Positions 18,055 to 27,956 of a DNA stretch of 64,000 nucleotides are shown here, piece after piece (the first letter of the stretch is position 1; each line of letters begins with the position of its first letter). The stretch is from Oceanobacillus limi (GTDB taxonomy: Bacteria > Bacillota > Bacilli > Bacillales > Amphibacillaceae): positions 62,001 to 126,000 of the forward strand of contig NZ_FOHE01000011.1 of the NCBI RefSeq assembly GCF_900111445.1, in the 5' to 3' direction. The notes under the pieces were generated by a model. That model was not told the DNA's origin and made no database searches. It worked only from the letters and a program-made list of their open reading frames with translations. Both the position numbers and the translations under genes were made by a program.

Positions 18055-20004
18055 CTATTTCTTCTTACGTAATACTTTCTCATCTATTTCATGTTTAATT
18101 AGTTTTTCAAAATCCTCATATGGAATTGTTTCGGAGTCTTTCTCACCATATCTTCTTACATTAACTGCATTTTCATTAATTTCATTATCCCCAACGACAA
18201 GGGCAAATGGTATTTTTTCCGTTTGTGCTTCCCGAATTTTATACCCAATCTTCTCATCTCGTTCGTCAACTTGTACGCGGACCCCTTGAAATTGTAACTG
18301 ATCTGCTACTTTTTTCGCATAATCTAAATGAACCTGTGGGGATACAGGGATTACTTTTGCTTGCACTGGTGCTAACCAAGTTGGGAATGCCCCTTTATAT
18401 TCTTCTAATAAGAATGCAACAAAACGTTCCATTGTAGAAACGACTCCACGGTGGATTACAACCGGGCGATGTTCCTTACCATCCTCACCAATATAGGATA
18501 ATTCAAAACGCTCAGGTAAAAGGACATCAATTTGTACAGTAGATAATGTTTCATCTTTTCCTAATGCTGTTTTCACCTGTACATCTAATTTAGGGCCGTA
18601 AAACGCTGCTTCTCCTTCCGCTTCTACATAATCCAAATTCATATCTTCCATTGTTTCTTTAAGGGTTCCTTGTGTTTTTTCCCACATTTCATCGTTATCA
18701 ATATATTTTTCCTTATCCTCTGGATCACGATAGGATAGACGGAAGTAGTAATCATCAATACCAAAGTCCTTGTAAACGCGTTGGATAAGCTCTACAACCC
18801 GAACAAACTCTTCTTTTAACTGATCTGGACGAGCAAAAATATGGGCATCATTAAGTGTCATAGCACGGACACGTTGTAACCCTGCTAAAGCACCAGACAT
18901 CTCGTATCGGTGCATCGTTCCCAATTCAGCGATACGTACTGGTAGGTTACGATAGCTCCATAATTGATTTTTAAATACCATCATATGGTGCGGACAATTC
19001 ATTGGTCGTAACACCAATTCTTCATTATCCATTTCCATTACAGGAAACATATCATCCTGATAATGATCCCAGTGTCCACTTGTTTTATATAGATCAACAT
19101 TTGCTAATACAGGAGTATACACATGGTCATATCCTAAACGTTCTTCAATATCAACAATGTACCTTTCAATTTGACGGCGAATGGTTGCACCTTTTGGCAA
19201 CCATAATGGAAGCCCTTGACCAACCTGTTGGTTATTTGTGAAGATATCTAATTCTTTCCCTAACTTTCGGTGGTCACGTTCTTTACGTTCTTCTAAAATT
19301 TGTAAGTATTCCTCGACCTGACCTTGTTTTTCAAAGGCAGTTCCGTATATGCGCTGTAATTGTTTGTTATTACTATCACCGCGCCAGTAAGCACCGGAAA
19401 TACTTAATAATTTAAATGCTTTTAGCTTGCTTGTTGATGGAACATGAACCCCACGGCATAGGTCAAAAAACTCTCCTTGTTGATAAATCGTAACTTGTTC
19501 TTCTTCCGGTATGGCGTCGATAAGCTCTAGTTTAAGTTCATCGCCTACTTCTTGGAACATTTCCTTTGCTTTCTCTCGTGATACTTCAATTCGTTGGATT
19601 TCTAGATTTTCATCAACAATTCGTTTCATTTCTTTTTCAATTTTAGGTAGGTCTTCTGGTGTAATGGAATGCTCCATATCCAGATCATAATAAAAACCTT
19701 CCTCAATAACTGGACCGACACCAAACTGAACATCTTTATACAGACGTTTAATTGCCTGTGCCAATAAATGAGCTGTAGAATGCCTTACAATTTCGATCCC
19801 TTCTTGGTTTTTATAGGTAATAATCTCGATTTCACCACCAACTGTTAATCCACGGCGCAAATCATAAAGTTGTCCATCTAATTTAATAGCTAATGCTTGC
19901 TTTTTTAACCCAGGTGAAATAGATGCTGCTATTTCTTCACCAGTTGTTCCCTCAGGAAACGATTTCGCTGCTCCATCTGGAAAAATAATTTCAATCTCTG
20001 CCAT
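18055..20004 (-). CDS. thrS: Threonyl-tRNA synthetase
   Basis: 649-residue class II enzyme. Order: TGS domain (about 1-62), editing domain with [10 protein letters not shown] (about 63-240), class II core with the zinc ligands in MNCPHHM and motif 2 RMYEMSG-type block (here [16 protein letters not shown]), and the anticodon-binding domain (about 545-640). ATG 20004 sits 8 nt after AAGGAG; ATG 20007 is a possible alternative. Alone in its transcript, downstream of a Thr T-box. Confidence 0.97.
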   Translation of the reverse strand: MAEIEIIFPDGAAKSFPEGTTGEEIAASISPGLKKQALAIKLDGQLYDLRRGLTVGGEIEIITYKNQEGIEIVRHSTAHLLAQAIKRLYKDVQFGVGPVIEEGFYYDLDMEHSITPEDLPKIEKEMKRIVDENLEIQRIEVSREKAKEMFQEVGDELKLELIDAIPEEEQVTIYQQGEFFDLCRGVHVPSTSKLKAFKLLSISGAYWRGDSNNKQLQRIYGTAFEKQGQVEEYLQILEERKERDHRKLGKELDIFTNNQQVGQGLPLWLPKGATIRRQIERYIVDIEERLGYDHVYTPVLANVDLYKTSGHWDHYQDDMFPVMEMDNEELVLRPMNCPHHMMVFKNQLWSYRNLPVRIAELGTMHRYEMSGALAGLQRVRAMTLNDAHIFARPDQLKEEFVRVVELIQRVYKDFGIDDYYFRLSYRDPEDKEKYIDNDEMWEKTQGTLKETMEDMNLDYVEAEGEAAFYGPKLDVQVKTALGKDETLSTVQIDVLLPERFELSYIGEDGKEHRPVVIHRGVVSTMERFVAFLLEEYKGAFPTWLAPVQAKVIPVSPQVHLDYAKKVADQLQFQGVRVQVDERDEKIGYKIREAQTEKIPFALVVGDNEINENAVNVRRYGEKDSETIPYEDFEKLIKHEIDEKVLRKKK

Positions 20005-20054
20005 CATAAACACTCCTTTTTAATAGTATGTATCCTAGTTATTGAATTAGAAAA

Positions 20055-20305
20055 ATATAAAAACGCCCACCCCTTTGCCTATATGCAAAGGGACGAGCGC
20101 TTGGTCACGTGGTTCCACCCTAATTCCTGCTAAAAAACGTTGCAGCTTCATGGATCTTTAACGCAGATAATACGCTTTTACTTACTTCGGTTCAGTAAAA
20201 GAGTTCAAAGGTGGTAATCATTTGGTTGGTTGTGGGAGCTTTCAGCCAGGACCCCCTTCTCTGTGCAACACACGTAGCAAATGATCTTGTCCTTTTCATT
20301 ACTTT
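20055..20305 (-). promoter_or_regulatory. T-box leader of thrS, Thr specifier
   Basis: Minus-strand T-box TTAGGGTGGAACCACG (20108-20123), terminator stem (about 20063-20100) with U-run, and Stem I arms ATCATTTG/CAAATGAT (20278-20285 with 20217-20224). The specifier next to that stem is ACC (complement of 20213-20215), a Thr codon, followed by ACCTTTGAAC in the usual position. Uncharged tRNA-Thr should turn thrS on. Confidence 0.93.
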
Positions 20306-20370
20306 TCCTATCATTAATATTTAAATATAAATCACATTATAGCGTGTATAAAACAGATAATCAAGCCTTC

Positions 20371-21225
20371 TTAATTATTTTTTAAATAATACGGAAATGG
20401 AAACTTGGAAACAGGCTCCAGCTCAACTCGTTCTTGAAAAACATTAATGACAGTCGTTGTTTTTGGCTCTGATGGATGATCCCCATATATTTTAATTTTT
20501 TTCGGTGCCATAGCTACCAATGGGGCAAGATTAAGTTCATCCTCATCCAATCCAACAATGTACATTGGCTCTTGTTGCATCAGCATTCTTAATTCCATTT
20601 TCGAAAACCGTTTCCCATTAGGCTTAAAAAAATCAAACGGATTACCCTGTAAAATATAAATGACATTAAACTTTGGTTCTTTTTTTGTAATAAAATCTCG
20701 TAACATATTCACAAATTCCTGATGGTCTTCTTCACGCTTAAATTCATCAATAGCCAAACCCACATAATGAATGATTTGATCTTTAAAAACCTTTAGCCGA
20801 AAATTAATAATGGAATCAAAATGAACGGTTGACATATCTTTTATATTTGTAAGGAATAATGAATATAAAATCTGTGTTGGATCTTCTTTACTATTACGCA
20901 CCTCTAAACTATCATCATCTTCACCGGAAACGATCCAATGTGTTAGGTCTAAAATCCTCTCGATTTCATCTCGATTTGTATAATAATAACAATCTTCAAT
21001 GACACCTTTAATTAAATGTGAGAGGCGATGTGACATGTAAACATCCACCATCGATTTAGCAACAGCTTCCAACGCAACCTGATCCGGATCTTGCTCGTCT
21101 ATTTGTAAATGATTCCCCCATTCTTCATGAGTTTTCCAATGTAACTCAATTTTCTTGTTATAACGAAATAATTGCTCACAAAAGCTAATTACTTCTTTAT
21201 TCGAACTAAAATAAACATCCAGCAA
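20371..21225 (-). CDS. ytxC: Sporulation protein YtxC-like
   Basis: 284-residue soluble protein matching the YtxC family in length, character and place (between thrS and dnaI). MLDVYFSSNKEVISFCEQL starts it; the C-terminal part contains YILQGNPFDFFKP and GLDEDELNLAPLVAMAPKKIKIYG. The family is annotated as sporulation-associated with unknown biochemistry. No catalytic motif is visible. Confidence 0.85.
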   Translation of the reverse strand: MLDVYFSSNKEVISFCEQLFRYNKKIELHWKTHEEWGNHLQIDEQDPDQVALEAVAKSMVDVYMSHRLSHLIKGVIEDCYYYTNRDEIERILDLTHWIVSGEDDDSLEVRNSKEDPTQILYSLFLTNIKDMSTVHFDSIINFRLKVFKDQIIHYVGLAIDEFKREEDHQEFVNMLRDFITKKEPKFNVIYILQGNPFDFFKPNGKRFSKMELRMLMQQEPMYIVGLDEDELNLAPLVAMAPKKIKIYGDHPSEPKTTTVINVFQERVELEPVSKFPFPYYLKNN

Positions 21226-21519
21226 ATGACATCACCCTCATCCAAAACCAAACTGTTACATTATATGGACAAGGAAACAAAAAAATGAATAATCCAGGAA
21301 AACTAGTAACTCTGGATATTTGTCCTGATTGAGATAGTTTAACCATAGCTTACCTCAGGCCTAGCTACAAAGGTGAAATCTAAATTTCATCCATAGCAAA
21401 TAACCCCAATTCTAGTAGTGCAAGTTGTCCTAATTTCTAACGAATGCCCTTATAAGTGATCATAATGCCAATGTAAAAATGAGCTCCGCTGTTGACTGTA
21501 TCATGATTCCGAAATTCTT
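21226..21519. other. Gene-free intergenic stretch between dnaI and ytxC
   Basis: No open frame with a ribosome binding site and no clear structured element. B. subtilis has ytxB around this point; it is absent here. Confidence 0.5.
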
Positions 21520-21555
21520 CTAAAAAAATAAAATAGCTAACAAAATGTTAGCTAT
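21520..21555 (-). terminator. Terminator of the dnaB-dnaI transcript
   Basis: ATAGCTAACA/TGTTAGCTAT stem (21533-21542 with 21546-21555), overlapping the dnaI stop codon, followed by T-rich sequence on the minus strand. Confidence 0.88.
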
Positions 21556-22483
21556 CACGTCGATTATTCGCAAATATAGGTACTTCTCTACTTACTTGCT
21601 TAATTCGTTCCATTATTCTACCAGCTTTCACCTTATCAATATCACCTCGGTTGGTTTTAGCGAGGTGGCTCTCTAGTTGATCCATACTATAGTTAGATGT
21701 AAAGAAGACTGGTAAACGCTCCATCATTCGATATTGCAATATCGAACCAAGTACTTCATCTCGGAACCAAGCAGATTGTGTTTCCGCTCCAATATCATCA
21801 ATCATTAGCACATCTGCTTTTTTGAAGAAATCAATTTTCTGGTTAATGGAATCATCCTTCAATGAAGACTTGATTTCCCGTACAAACTCTGGCATGTATA
21901 TCAGCATGGAAGAAATGTTATATTCCTTTAATTTATTTGCAAGAGCTCCTAAAAAATATGTTTTCCCTACTCCAAACGGACCATAGAAGTAAATCCCTTT
22001 TTGAGGTAAGCCACTATCTATTTGCTCGAGAAATTCATAAATTTCTAAAATAGCATCTGTTCGCTGCGGATCAGTACGATCGATTTCATCAATGGTAGCA
22101 CGTAATATATCTTTGGGAACATACAAACTTTGAAACAATTTATGTTGTTCCTGTTGCTTTTCAGCAATTACTTTATTATGACATTTTTCATAGGATAAAT
22201 GGATTTCATTATTTTCTACATGTAATACTGGCGAATAGCCCTGTAGCATATTTCTACATGATTCAATCGACGTACAATTAGCACATTGCTTTGATTGGGT
22301 TTTATATTCGTATAATTTAATCAATTTTTTATCAATTTCATGCTGCGGTATATTTGGATGCAATTCTATAAATTCCTTAATTTCAGGATCTGTTAAAACC
22401 TCTTCTTTTATCTTTTTATAATTTTCTCGAAAATTTTTGTTCTCTTCCATCCATTTTTTTAAGGAAGATTGTACTGGTTTCAT
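21548..22483 (-). CDS. dnaI: Primosomal protein DnaI (helicase loader)
   Basis: 311-residue AAA+ ATPase that loads the replicative helicase. The N-terminal helicase-binding domain has a zinc-type Cys/His set (CANCTSIESCRN .. YEKCHNK). The C-terminal ATPase has Walker A YGPFGVGKT, Walker B LMIDDIG and sensor residues near FFTSNYSM. ATG 22483 follows AAGGATGA best; the in-frame ATG at 22492 overlaps the dnaB stop (ATGA) and is an alternative. Translationally coupled with dnaB. Confidence 0.94.
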   Translation of the reverse strand: MKPVQSSLKKWMEENKNFRENYKKIKEEVLTDPEIKEFIELHPNIPQHEIDKKLIKLYEYKTQSKQCANCTSIESCRNMLQGYSPVLHVENNEIHLSYEKCHNKVIAEKQQEQHKLFQSLYVPKDILRATIDEIDRTDPQRTDAILEIYEFLEQIDSGLPQKGIYFYGPFGVGKTYFLGALANKLKEYNISSMLIYMPEFVREIKSSLKDDSINQKIDFFKKADVLMIDDIGAETQSAWFRDEVLGSILQYRMMERLPVFFTSNYSMDQLESHLAKTNRGDIDKVKAGRIMERIKQVSREVPIFANNRRDS

Positions 22484-22488
22484 AAAAA

Positions 22489-23856
22489 TCATCCTTGAAT
22501 ATTATTATTTTTTCTACTAGAGAATTTCTGTTGAATGGCATCTATTCTTGCCTGCTTTTGAGCGTCATCTGCCGTCTCTACCCGTGCTGTATTAGTTCCT
22601 TTCTTATTCTTCCGATCCTTAAACCAATCAGGAATAACCTCTGTAGATTGTTGCTTCTTGTAATAATTCGTGTTCTGCTTCTGCGTTGTTCCTTGACGAT
22701 ATCGATCCTTTTCTCGCTTCGCAAAGGCCATCGCCTCTTTTGCTGATTTCAAGTTTGCTCTCGACCAGTGACTCGCTATTTTTTCTAAATAAGCTTTTGA
22801 GAGTTTCATATTAGACTGCAGTAATACATAGTGAATTAACACATTCATAACTGGTGACGGTAACCCTTGCGTAGTCATTACCTCACGTATCACTTTTAAA
22901 TCTTGGTCAGATGCGTGACTCCCGCTCGATAAATCCTCCAATAATTGTTTTGGTGACATGGTTTCAAGCTCTTTAATTAATTGCTCTTCTTTTGTTAAAG
23001 GTTTACTTACTTGTTGATTGTCAACTTTCTGGACACTTTTTTCAACTAATTGAACCTTTGCCTGACCTTGTTTTGATTTAAACGTATCATGACAAGCGTT
23101 GATAAATTCATCTATATTTAACGTATTTTCATCCGTTAGGGCCCATAATAATGATTTCTCAATTTCATGCATCGCTAAGTCATACAATACCATCATCTGA
23201 TTCATAACTCGTTTATTATTTTTAGTTAATACATTTTTCACAGGGATCATACGCTGCTTCAGCATTTGCTCCATCCAAGTAAAGTCCACTTCCTCTATAT
23301 TTGGTCCTTGAGGACTTGTGTCAGATGATACAGGTTCCTTATTGCCCGCAATTGGAGTTAGCGTATCAAATACATCATGGAACGAAACGGTGATATCGCT
23401 CCCCTCCTCCACTTTCTCTGTATTTCCGTAGTAAGCTTTAAGAGTATGAAATTTATGATCACCTATATGATGAAATAATAGTTGTGGGAGCATACCGTCT
23501 TTAAAAAATTCACTTGGAGCAAAAGGACTTTTTAATACATACGTAAATAAAGTTTGTTCCTGTATATCTGATTTGATGGTTTTTAATAAACCTATACCCT
23601 CTAGTTTTAGACGAGATTCATAGATTTCATCTAACGGAATGTTTAAATAGTTCATTAAGGTGTGGTGTGTTTGCTTTGTTGCAGTCGTTTGCAATTCGAT
23701 TTCATGTAAGAGGGTTTGGTAGAGCATAACAGCTTTCACACCTATTAATGGTTGATATAGATGGGTTAAAGACTGTGTATAATCAATTGGCAGGGCATTC
23801 CCTTGAAAGGTGACATGATAACCATCGATTGGTAGTATCTTTCCTATAAAGTTCAT
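22489..23856 (-). CDS. dnaB: Replication initiation and membrane attachment protein DnaB
   Basis: 455-residue primosomal protein of Gram-positive bacteria, acting with DnaD and DnaI at oriC and restart sites. N-terminal winged-helix region (about 1-150), then a DnaB/DnaD C-terminal domain with LLEDLSSGSHASDQDLKVIREVM and HYVLLQSNMKLSKAYLEKIASHW, and a basic tail. Not the homologue of E. coli DnaB helicase. Followed by dnaI with overlapping stop and start. Confidence 0.93.
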   Translation of the reverse strand: MNFIGKILPIDGYHVTFQGNALPIDYTQSLTHLYQPLIGVKAVMLYQTLLHEIELQTTATKQTHHTLMNYLNIPLDEIYESRLKLEGIGLLKTIKSDIQEQTLFTYVLKSPFAPSEFFKDGMLPQLLFHHIGDHKFHTLKAYYGNTEKVEEGSDITVSFHDVFDTLTPIAGNKEPVSSDTSPQGPNIEEVDFTWMEQMLKQRMIPVKNVLTKNNKRVMNQMMVLYDLAMHEIEKSLLWALTDENTLNIDEFINACHDTFKSKQGQAKVQLVEKSVQKVDNQQVSKPLTKEEQLIKELETMSPKQLLEDLSSGSHASDQDLKVIREVMTTQGLPSPVMNVLIHYVLLQSNMKLSKAYLEKIASHWSRANLKSAKEAMAFAKREKDRYRQGTTQKQNTNYYKKQQSTEVIPDWFKDRKNKKGTNTARVETADDAQKQARIDAIQQKFSSRKNNNIQG

Positions 23857-23952
23857 TTGGTATCCTACCCCTTTGTCATTTCATTCATTAAAACACGAGG
23901 AAAGGCCTAATTATAATGGCATGTGCCTTCGCTACTCTCTAATAAGAAAACT

Positions 23953-23986
23953 AGGCTTATCACCAAGCCTTTATGGCGATAAGCCT
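23953..23986 (-). terminator. Stem-loop between nrdR and dnaB
   Basis: AGGCTTATC/GATAAGCCT arms followed on the minus strand by AGTTTTCTTATT. Probable partial terminator of nrdR. Confidence 0.55.
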
Positions 23987-24041
23987 TTGTTTAACTCAAT
24001 TAGTGGAGGTATCAGTTCTTAAAACAGAGCTGTATACCAGG

Positions 24042-24512
24042 TCATTTTGTTTCTTTGTTTTCGATATTGATTAATTCTTTTAGCTCTTCTAAAAATACAC
24101 TGATATCCTTAAACTGTCGGTAAACAGAAGCAAAACGAACATAAGCAACTTCATCAATTTTTGACAGTCTGGCCATTACCATTTCACCAATTTCATTACT
24201 GTCAATTTCTGAAGCTCCTGTATTCCGTAATTCTTTTTCTACGTCTAAAGCTAACGATTCAATTGTTTCCATCGATACTGGACGTTTTTCACATGCCTTG
24301 ATTAATCCACGGATGAGCTTTTCTCGACTGTATTCTTGTCTTGCTCCATCTTTTTTAACAACAATCAACGGAATCTCTTCAATTCGCTCGAAAGTTGTAA
24401 AGCGGAAGCCGCATCGTTCACACTCACGTCGACGTCGAATGGATCTTCCTTCTTCAATTGGTCTAGAATCTAGTACCTTTGTACTTTTATTTTGGCAATT
24501 TGAACATCTCAT
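24042..24512 (-). CDS. nrdR: Transcriptional repressor NrdR
   Basis: 156-residue regulator of ribonucleotide reductase genes that senses ATP/dATP. Zinc ribbon cysteines C3, C6, C31 and C34 lie in the first 34 residues; the ATP-cone domain spans about 47-140, with [19 protein letters not shown] as the nucleotide-binding start. In B. subtilis nrdR also precedes dnaB. Confidence 0.97.
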   Translation of the reverse strand: MRCSNCQNKSTKVLDSRPIEEGRSIRRRRECERCGFRFTTFERIEEIPLIVVKKDGARQEYSREKLIRGLIKACEKRPVSMETIESLALDVEKELRNTGASEIDSNEIGEMVMARLSKIDEVAYVRFASVYRQFKDISVFLEELKELINIENKETK

Positions 24513-24533
24513 CTAACCTAGGCTCCAATCATT

Positions 24534-24935
24534 TTACTTCTTGTCGATTAAAGGCAAGTCTTTGTTTATTTGCTCATATAATCGTTGAATTAATTTTGTA
24601 CTATAACCAAAATCAATCGGTAATAATGATTCCGTTGTTACAGAAAAATCAATTGCTGTCTGGTAGGGACGTACCATGATCACCGTGACAACGATAAATG
24701 CCTTCTTCCCTTTTTTGACATGAAGACTTATTTCACCGTGATCTTGCGAGATGGAATTAATCTCATAATTTGGAGCATTTTTATAAATATTCTCTAAAGC
24801 AGCCATTGCTTTATCTTTTGTTGTTTTATAATATTTGGTTTGCAGCGTAGAATCCCAATGGTTTTCACTTGTTTCTGCATGATTATTTAAATACTTTGAT
24901 ACTGTATGACGAAAAGCCATCTGTGTCAACTCCAA
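24534..24935 (-). CDS. Conserved cytosolic protein of unknown function
   Basis: 133-residue soluble protein. I recognise similar Bacillus-group proteins called simply cytosolic protein, with the block AFIVVTVIMVRPYQTAIDFSVTTES. The central strand-rich part resembles a small alpha/beta fold; no catalytic residues stand out. It lies 21 bp upstream of nrdR and probably shares its transcript. In B. subtilis speD occupies this spot; no speD is present here. Confidence 0.75.
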   Translation of the reverse strand: MELTQMAFRHTVSKYLNNHAETSENHWDSTLQTKYYKTTKDKAMAALENIYKNAPNYEINSISQDHGEISLHVKKGKKAFIVVTVIMVRPYQTAIDFSVTTESLLPIDFGYSTKLIQRLYEQINKDLPLIDKK

Positions 24936-25189
24936 TTAATTATTTTCCGATATATTATTCTACCTATAGTTTAACATGTTTTCGACAATTCCCCTAGTAG
25001 AATTTATTAGAAAACCAGGTAATAGCTGCGTACTTAGACATTGTTATCAAACCTGACTAGCGTAATAAGTAAGCTAGCAAAATTCAACTATAATTAAAAC
25101 AGTCCAAACAACCTACAGTCGACGTAAGCAAGTTTAAAACCACTGAAATAACAAGCAAACTTAACCTCAAAGTATGAATTCTCTACAAA
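24936..25189. other. Gene-free stretch where speD would be expected
   Basis: AT-rich with many in-frame stops. No remnant of S-adenosylmethionine decarboxylase can be recognised. Confidence 0.5.
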
Positions 25190-25258
25190 AGAAAAAATCC
25201 GAACGAACTCAAGTTCACTCTTTGCAGAATGAAACTTGGAATCACCGCTCGGACTTCT
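25190..25258 (-). terminator. Terminator of gapB
   Basis: AAGTCCGAGCG..CGTTCGGATTT stem with a long interior that itself pairs (AACTT..AAGTT), followed by a T-run on the minus strand. Shares the TTCGGATTTT arm with the pheT and TVP38-gene terminators. Confidence 0.75.
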
Positions 25259-25287
25259 TAAAACAACAGTTTTCTTATTCTATTTAT

Positions 25288-26316
25288 CTAGGAAAAACTT
25301 GCATGCTTTTGATAGATTGTTTCACCAACATACTTTGTTAAATCAACTACACGCTTCGAGTAACCCCATTCATTATCATACCAAGCGAGCACTTTTATTT
25401 TATGCTCATCCATTACCATTGTAGATAACCCGTCAATAATAGCAGAATGCTCTGTAGTCGTATAATCAATAGATACAAGTGGATCCTCACTGTACCTTAA
25501 AATTCCATGCATTTCATTCTGTTCAGCTACCCGAAATGCATGATTAACTTCATCTACCGTTACTGAATCCTCTACATCGACAACTAAATCGACCAAAGAA
25601 ACATTTGGTGTTGGAACACGTAAAGCCATGCCGTGTAACTTTCCTTTTAAATGTGGCAACACTTCCGATAAGGCCTTTGCTGCTCCAGTTGATGTCGGAA
25701 TGATTGACTGGGTGCAGCCTCGAGCCCGACGTAAATCTTTATGGGGATTATCTAGATTTTTTTGATCATTTGTAAATGAATGTACGGTTGTCATTAAACC
25801 ATTTATAATGGTAAAACGATCATCAAGCACCTTAACTACCGGTGCTAGGCAGTTCGTCGTACAGGAAGCATTTGAAATCACTACATCATTTGCTTGATAT
25901 GTTTTATGATTAACTCCCATAACAATTGTTCGATCAATATCTTTACCAGGTGCTGTTATGACAACCTTTTTCGCTCCAGCTTGTAGATGCAATCCTGCAC
26001 TTTCCTTTGTTTTAAATTTCCCCGTTGCTTCAATGACAATGTCAATATCATTTTCTTTCCAAGGCAAACTTTCCGGCTCTCTAGAGTTAACAAGGAAGAT
26101 CTCCTTTCCATCGACTTCTAATGTTTTTTGAAGCGCTTCCACTTTTCCGTTATAAATGCCATGAACACTATCATATTTAATTAAATGTGCAAGAGTTTCT
26201 GGAGGATAACTTGCATTAATTGCAACAACCTCTAATTGATCATCTTGAATCGCTTGACGAAACACCATTCGTCCAATGCGGCCAAACCCATTAATTGCAA
26301 TTCGAGTTTTCTCCAT
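25288..26316 (-). CDS. gapB: Gluconeogenic glyceraldehyde-3-phosphate dehydrogenase
   Basis: 342-residue GapB-type enzyme. The catalytic cysteine is C152 in SCTTNC. The cofactor loop reads INASYPPET, without the aspartate of NAD-specific GapA, so NADP preference and gluconeogenic use are expected. Neighbours coaE and nrdR are as in B. subtilis. Two CcpN-type boxes overlap its promoter, predicting repression on glycolytic substrates. Confidence 0.95.
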   Translation of the reverse strand: MEKTRIAINGFGRIGRMVFRQAIQDDQLEVVAINASYPPETLAHLIKYDSVHGIYNGKVEALQKTLEVDGKEIFLVNSREPESLPWKENDIDIVIEATGKFKTKESAGLHLQAGAKKVVITAPGKDIDRTIVMGVNHKTYQANDVVISNASCTTNCLAPVVKVLDDRFTIINGLMTTVHSFTNDQKNLDNPHKDLRRARGCTQSIIPTSTGAAKALSEVLPHLKGKLHGMALRVPTPNVSLVDLVVDVEDSVTVDEVNHAFRVAEQNEMHGILRYSEDPLVSIDYTTTEHSAIIDGLSTMVMDEHKIKVLAWYDNEWGYSKRVVDLTKYVGETIYQKHASFS

Positions 26317-26331
26317 TTCTAGTCCTCCTAT

Positions 26332-26376
26332 ATATGTTATACTTTATATATGTTTTCCATAATTAGTATAACATAT
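26332..26376 (-). promoter_or_regulatory. Pair of CcpN-type operators at the gapB promoter
   Basis: ATATGTTATACT at 26332-26343 and its perfect reverse complement at 26365-26376, 21 bp apart. Both contain TATGTTATACT, which fits the CcpN consensus TRTGHYATAYW (recalled from B. subtilis gapB and pckA). The upstream box contains the likely -10 TATACT; the downstream one lies between the transcription start and the GGAGGA ribosome binding site. Confidence 0.75.
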
Positions 26377-26456
26377 TTTAAGTAAAAAGTGATGTTATTT
26401 CGAAATAAAACTTTCTCATACTAAACTTCTGATCATCCCACAAAATATAACCAAGA

Positions 26457-26493
26457 TGAAAAAAAGCTTACGGCATAAAAACACCGTAAGCTT
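26457..26493 (-). terminator. Terminator downstream of coaE
   Basis: AAGCTTACGG/CCGTAAGCTT perfect 10-bp stem (26464-26473 with 26484-26493) followed by seven Ts on the minus strand. Confidence 0.92.
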
Positions 26494-26503
26494 CGATCTT
26501 ATC

Positions 26504-27103
26504 TTATAAAACTTGCCAGTCATGTAGAATTTGTTTCAGTTGTTGGTTCGTTTCATTTATTGTTCCATTATTATTAATTACAGCATCAGCCAATTTAGCT
26601 TTTTCTTTAACCGGGATTTGTGATTGTATTCGTTGGTCGGCCTCTTCCTCTGTATAACCATCGCGCTCCATTAATCGTTGTAATTGGACATCTTCATCAA
26701 CAAAAACTACTAGCGTTTTATCGACAAAATGTGTTAATTTGCTTTCAAATAACAAAGGAATATCAAGTACGATACATTTTTCTCCTGCCTCTACATAAGT
26801 ATCTCGTTTCTCAAGCATACGCTCCCGAACAGCAGGATGTACAATTCCATTTAATTGGTTACGTTTGGTTTCATCTTTAAAAATAATAGCCCCCAGCTTT
26901 TTGCGATCGATTATTTTACTCTTTGTCAAGATGCCCTCACCAAAGACATCGATAATCTCTTGATAAGCCTTTTCCCCACGATTCACGACTTCTCTAGAAA
27001 TTTTATCAGCATCCACTACCGGAATGTTCAGATCATGAAACATGTGGGAAACCGTACTTTTACCACTTGCAATACTTCCAGTAAGTCCAATTATTAATGC
27101 CAT
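26504..27103 (-). CDS. coaE: Dephospho-CoA kinase
   Basis: 199-residue P-loop kinase that phosphorylates dephospho-CoA in the last step of CoA synthesis. Walker A GLTGSIASGKST is at residues 6-17; VVDADKISREV and IVLDIPLLFE follow. ATG 27103 has AGGAGAGAG upstream and gives the family length; the longer open frame to 27190 lies inside mutM. Eleven bases downstream of mutM, so part of the polA-mutM-coaE operon. Confidence 0.95.
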   Translation of the reverse strand: MALIIGLTGSIASGKSTVSHMFHDLNIPVVDADKISREVVNRGEKAYQEIIDVFGEGILTKSKIIDRKKLGAIIFKDETKRNQLNGIVHPAVRERMLEKRDTYVEAGEKCIVLDIPLLFESKLTHFVDKTLVVFVDEDVQLQRLMERDGYTEEEADQRIQSQIPVKEKAKLADAVINNNGTINETNQQLKQILHDWQVL

Positions 27104-27114
27104 GCATCTCTCTC

Positions 27115-27942
27115 CTAATTTTTTTGACAGTTGAGGCAAACATGCGTTCCTCGTCCACCCACCTTCATTTTGATGACTTGACTCCCACAATTCTTACATG
27201 GTTTATTTTCCTGACCATATACAAAAAGCTCTTGTTGAAACATCCCCATATCACCTTGGCCATTTACATAGGAACGAATTGTTGTACCACCTTGTGTAAC
27301 AGCTTCCTCTAAAGTCAAGATTGCCTGCTCACGAATCGCCTTCACTTCTTTTTTTGTTAATTTATTTGCCTTCTTAAGGGGATGAACTCCAGCTTTAAAT
27401 AAAGTTTCATCCACATAAATATTTCCAAGACCTGCTACAACCGTTTGATCTAAAAGCACCGATTTAATAACGCGATTTGTCTTTTTCAACTTCTCATAAA
27501 AGTAATCGAACGTAAAACCGTCATCAAACGGGTCCGGTCCTAATTGATTTAAGGGCTTTTCTTTAAACTCTTCTCCTTTAGGAATTGCGTGTAACGTGCC
27601 AAATTTTCGTACATCGTTATAACGCAAATCCTCCCCATTCGTAAAATGGAAAATAACATGAGTATGCTTAGGAATTGCTTCTTCCTTTGCCACGACACTA
27701 TATTTCCCTTCCATACGCAAGTGAGAAATCAATATGTGATCATCTAAAGCAAACATTAGAAATTTTCCTTTTCGGCGAATATCATGAATGGTTTGACCGA
27801 TAAGTAAATGTTTAAATTCCTCTACGTCATCGGGTTCTTTTATGATATTTCCCCAATTAACCGTTATATTAGCAATCTTTTTTCCAAGAACAAATCGTTT
27901 AAGTGTGTTTTTAATCGTTTCTACTTCTGGTAATTCTGGCAT
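27115..27942 (-). CDS. mutM: Formamidopyrimidine-DNA glycosylase
   Basis: 275-residue Fpg/MutM base-excision repair enzyme that removes 8-oxoguanine. The N-terminal MPELPEVE supplies the catalytic proline and glutamate after Met removal; the C-terminal zinc finger is CKNCGSQVIK..CLNC. A QGGTTIRSYVNGQGDMGMFQ helix-two-turn-helix precedes the finger. RBS AAGGAGATAG directly after the polA stop. B. subtilis ytaF, normally between mutM and coaE, is absent. Confidence 0.97.
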   Translation of the reverse strand: MPELPEVETIKNTLKRFVLGKKIANITVNWGNIIKEPDDVEEFKHLLIGQTIHDIRRKGKFLMFALDDHILISHLRMEGKYSVVAKEEAIPKHTHVIFHFTNGEDLRYNDVRKFGTLHAIPKGEEFKEKPLNQLGPDPFDDGFTFDYFYEKLKKTNRVIKSVLLDQTVVAGLGNIYVDETLFKAGVHPLKKANKLTKKEVKAIREQAILTLEEAVTQGGTTIRSYVNGQGDMGMFQQELFVYGQENKPCKNCGSQVIKMKVGGRGTHVCLNCQKN

Positions 27943-27956
27943 TCTATTCTATCTCC

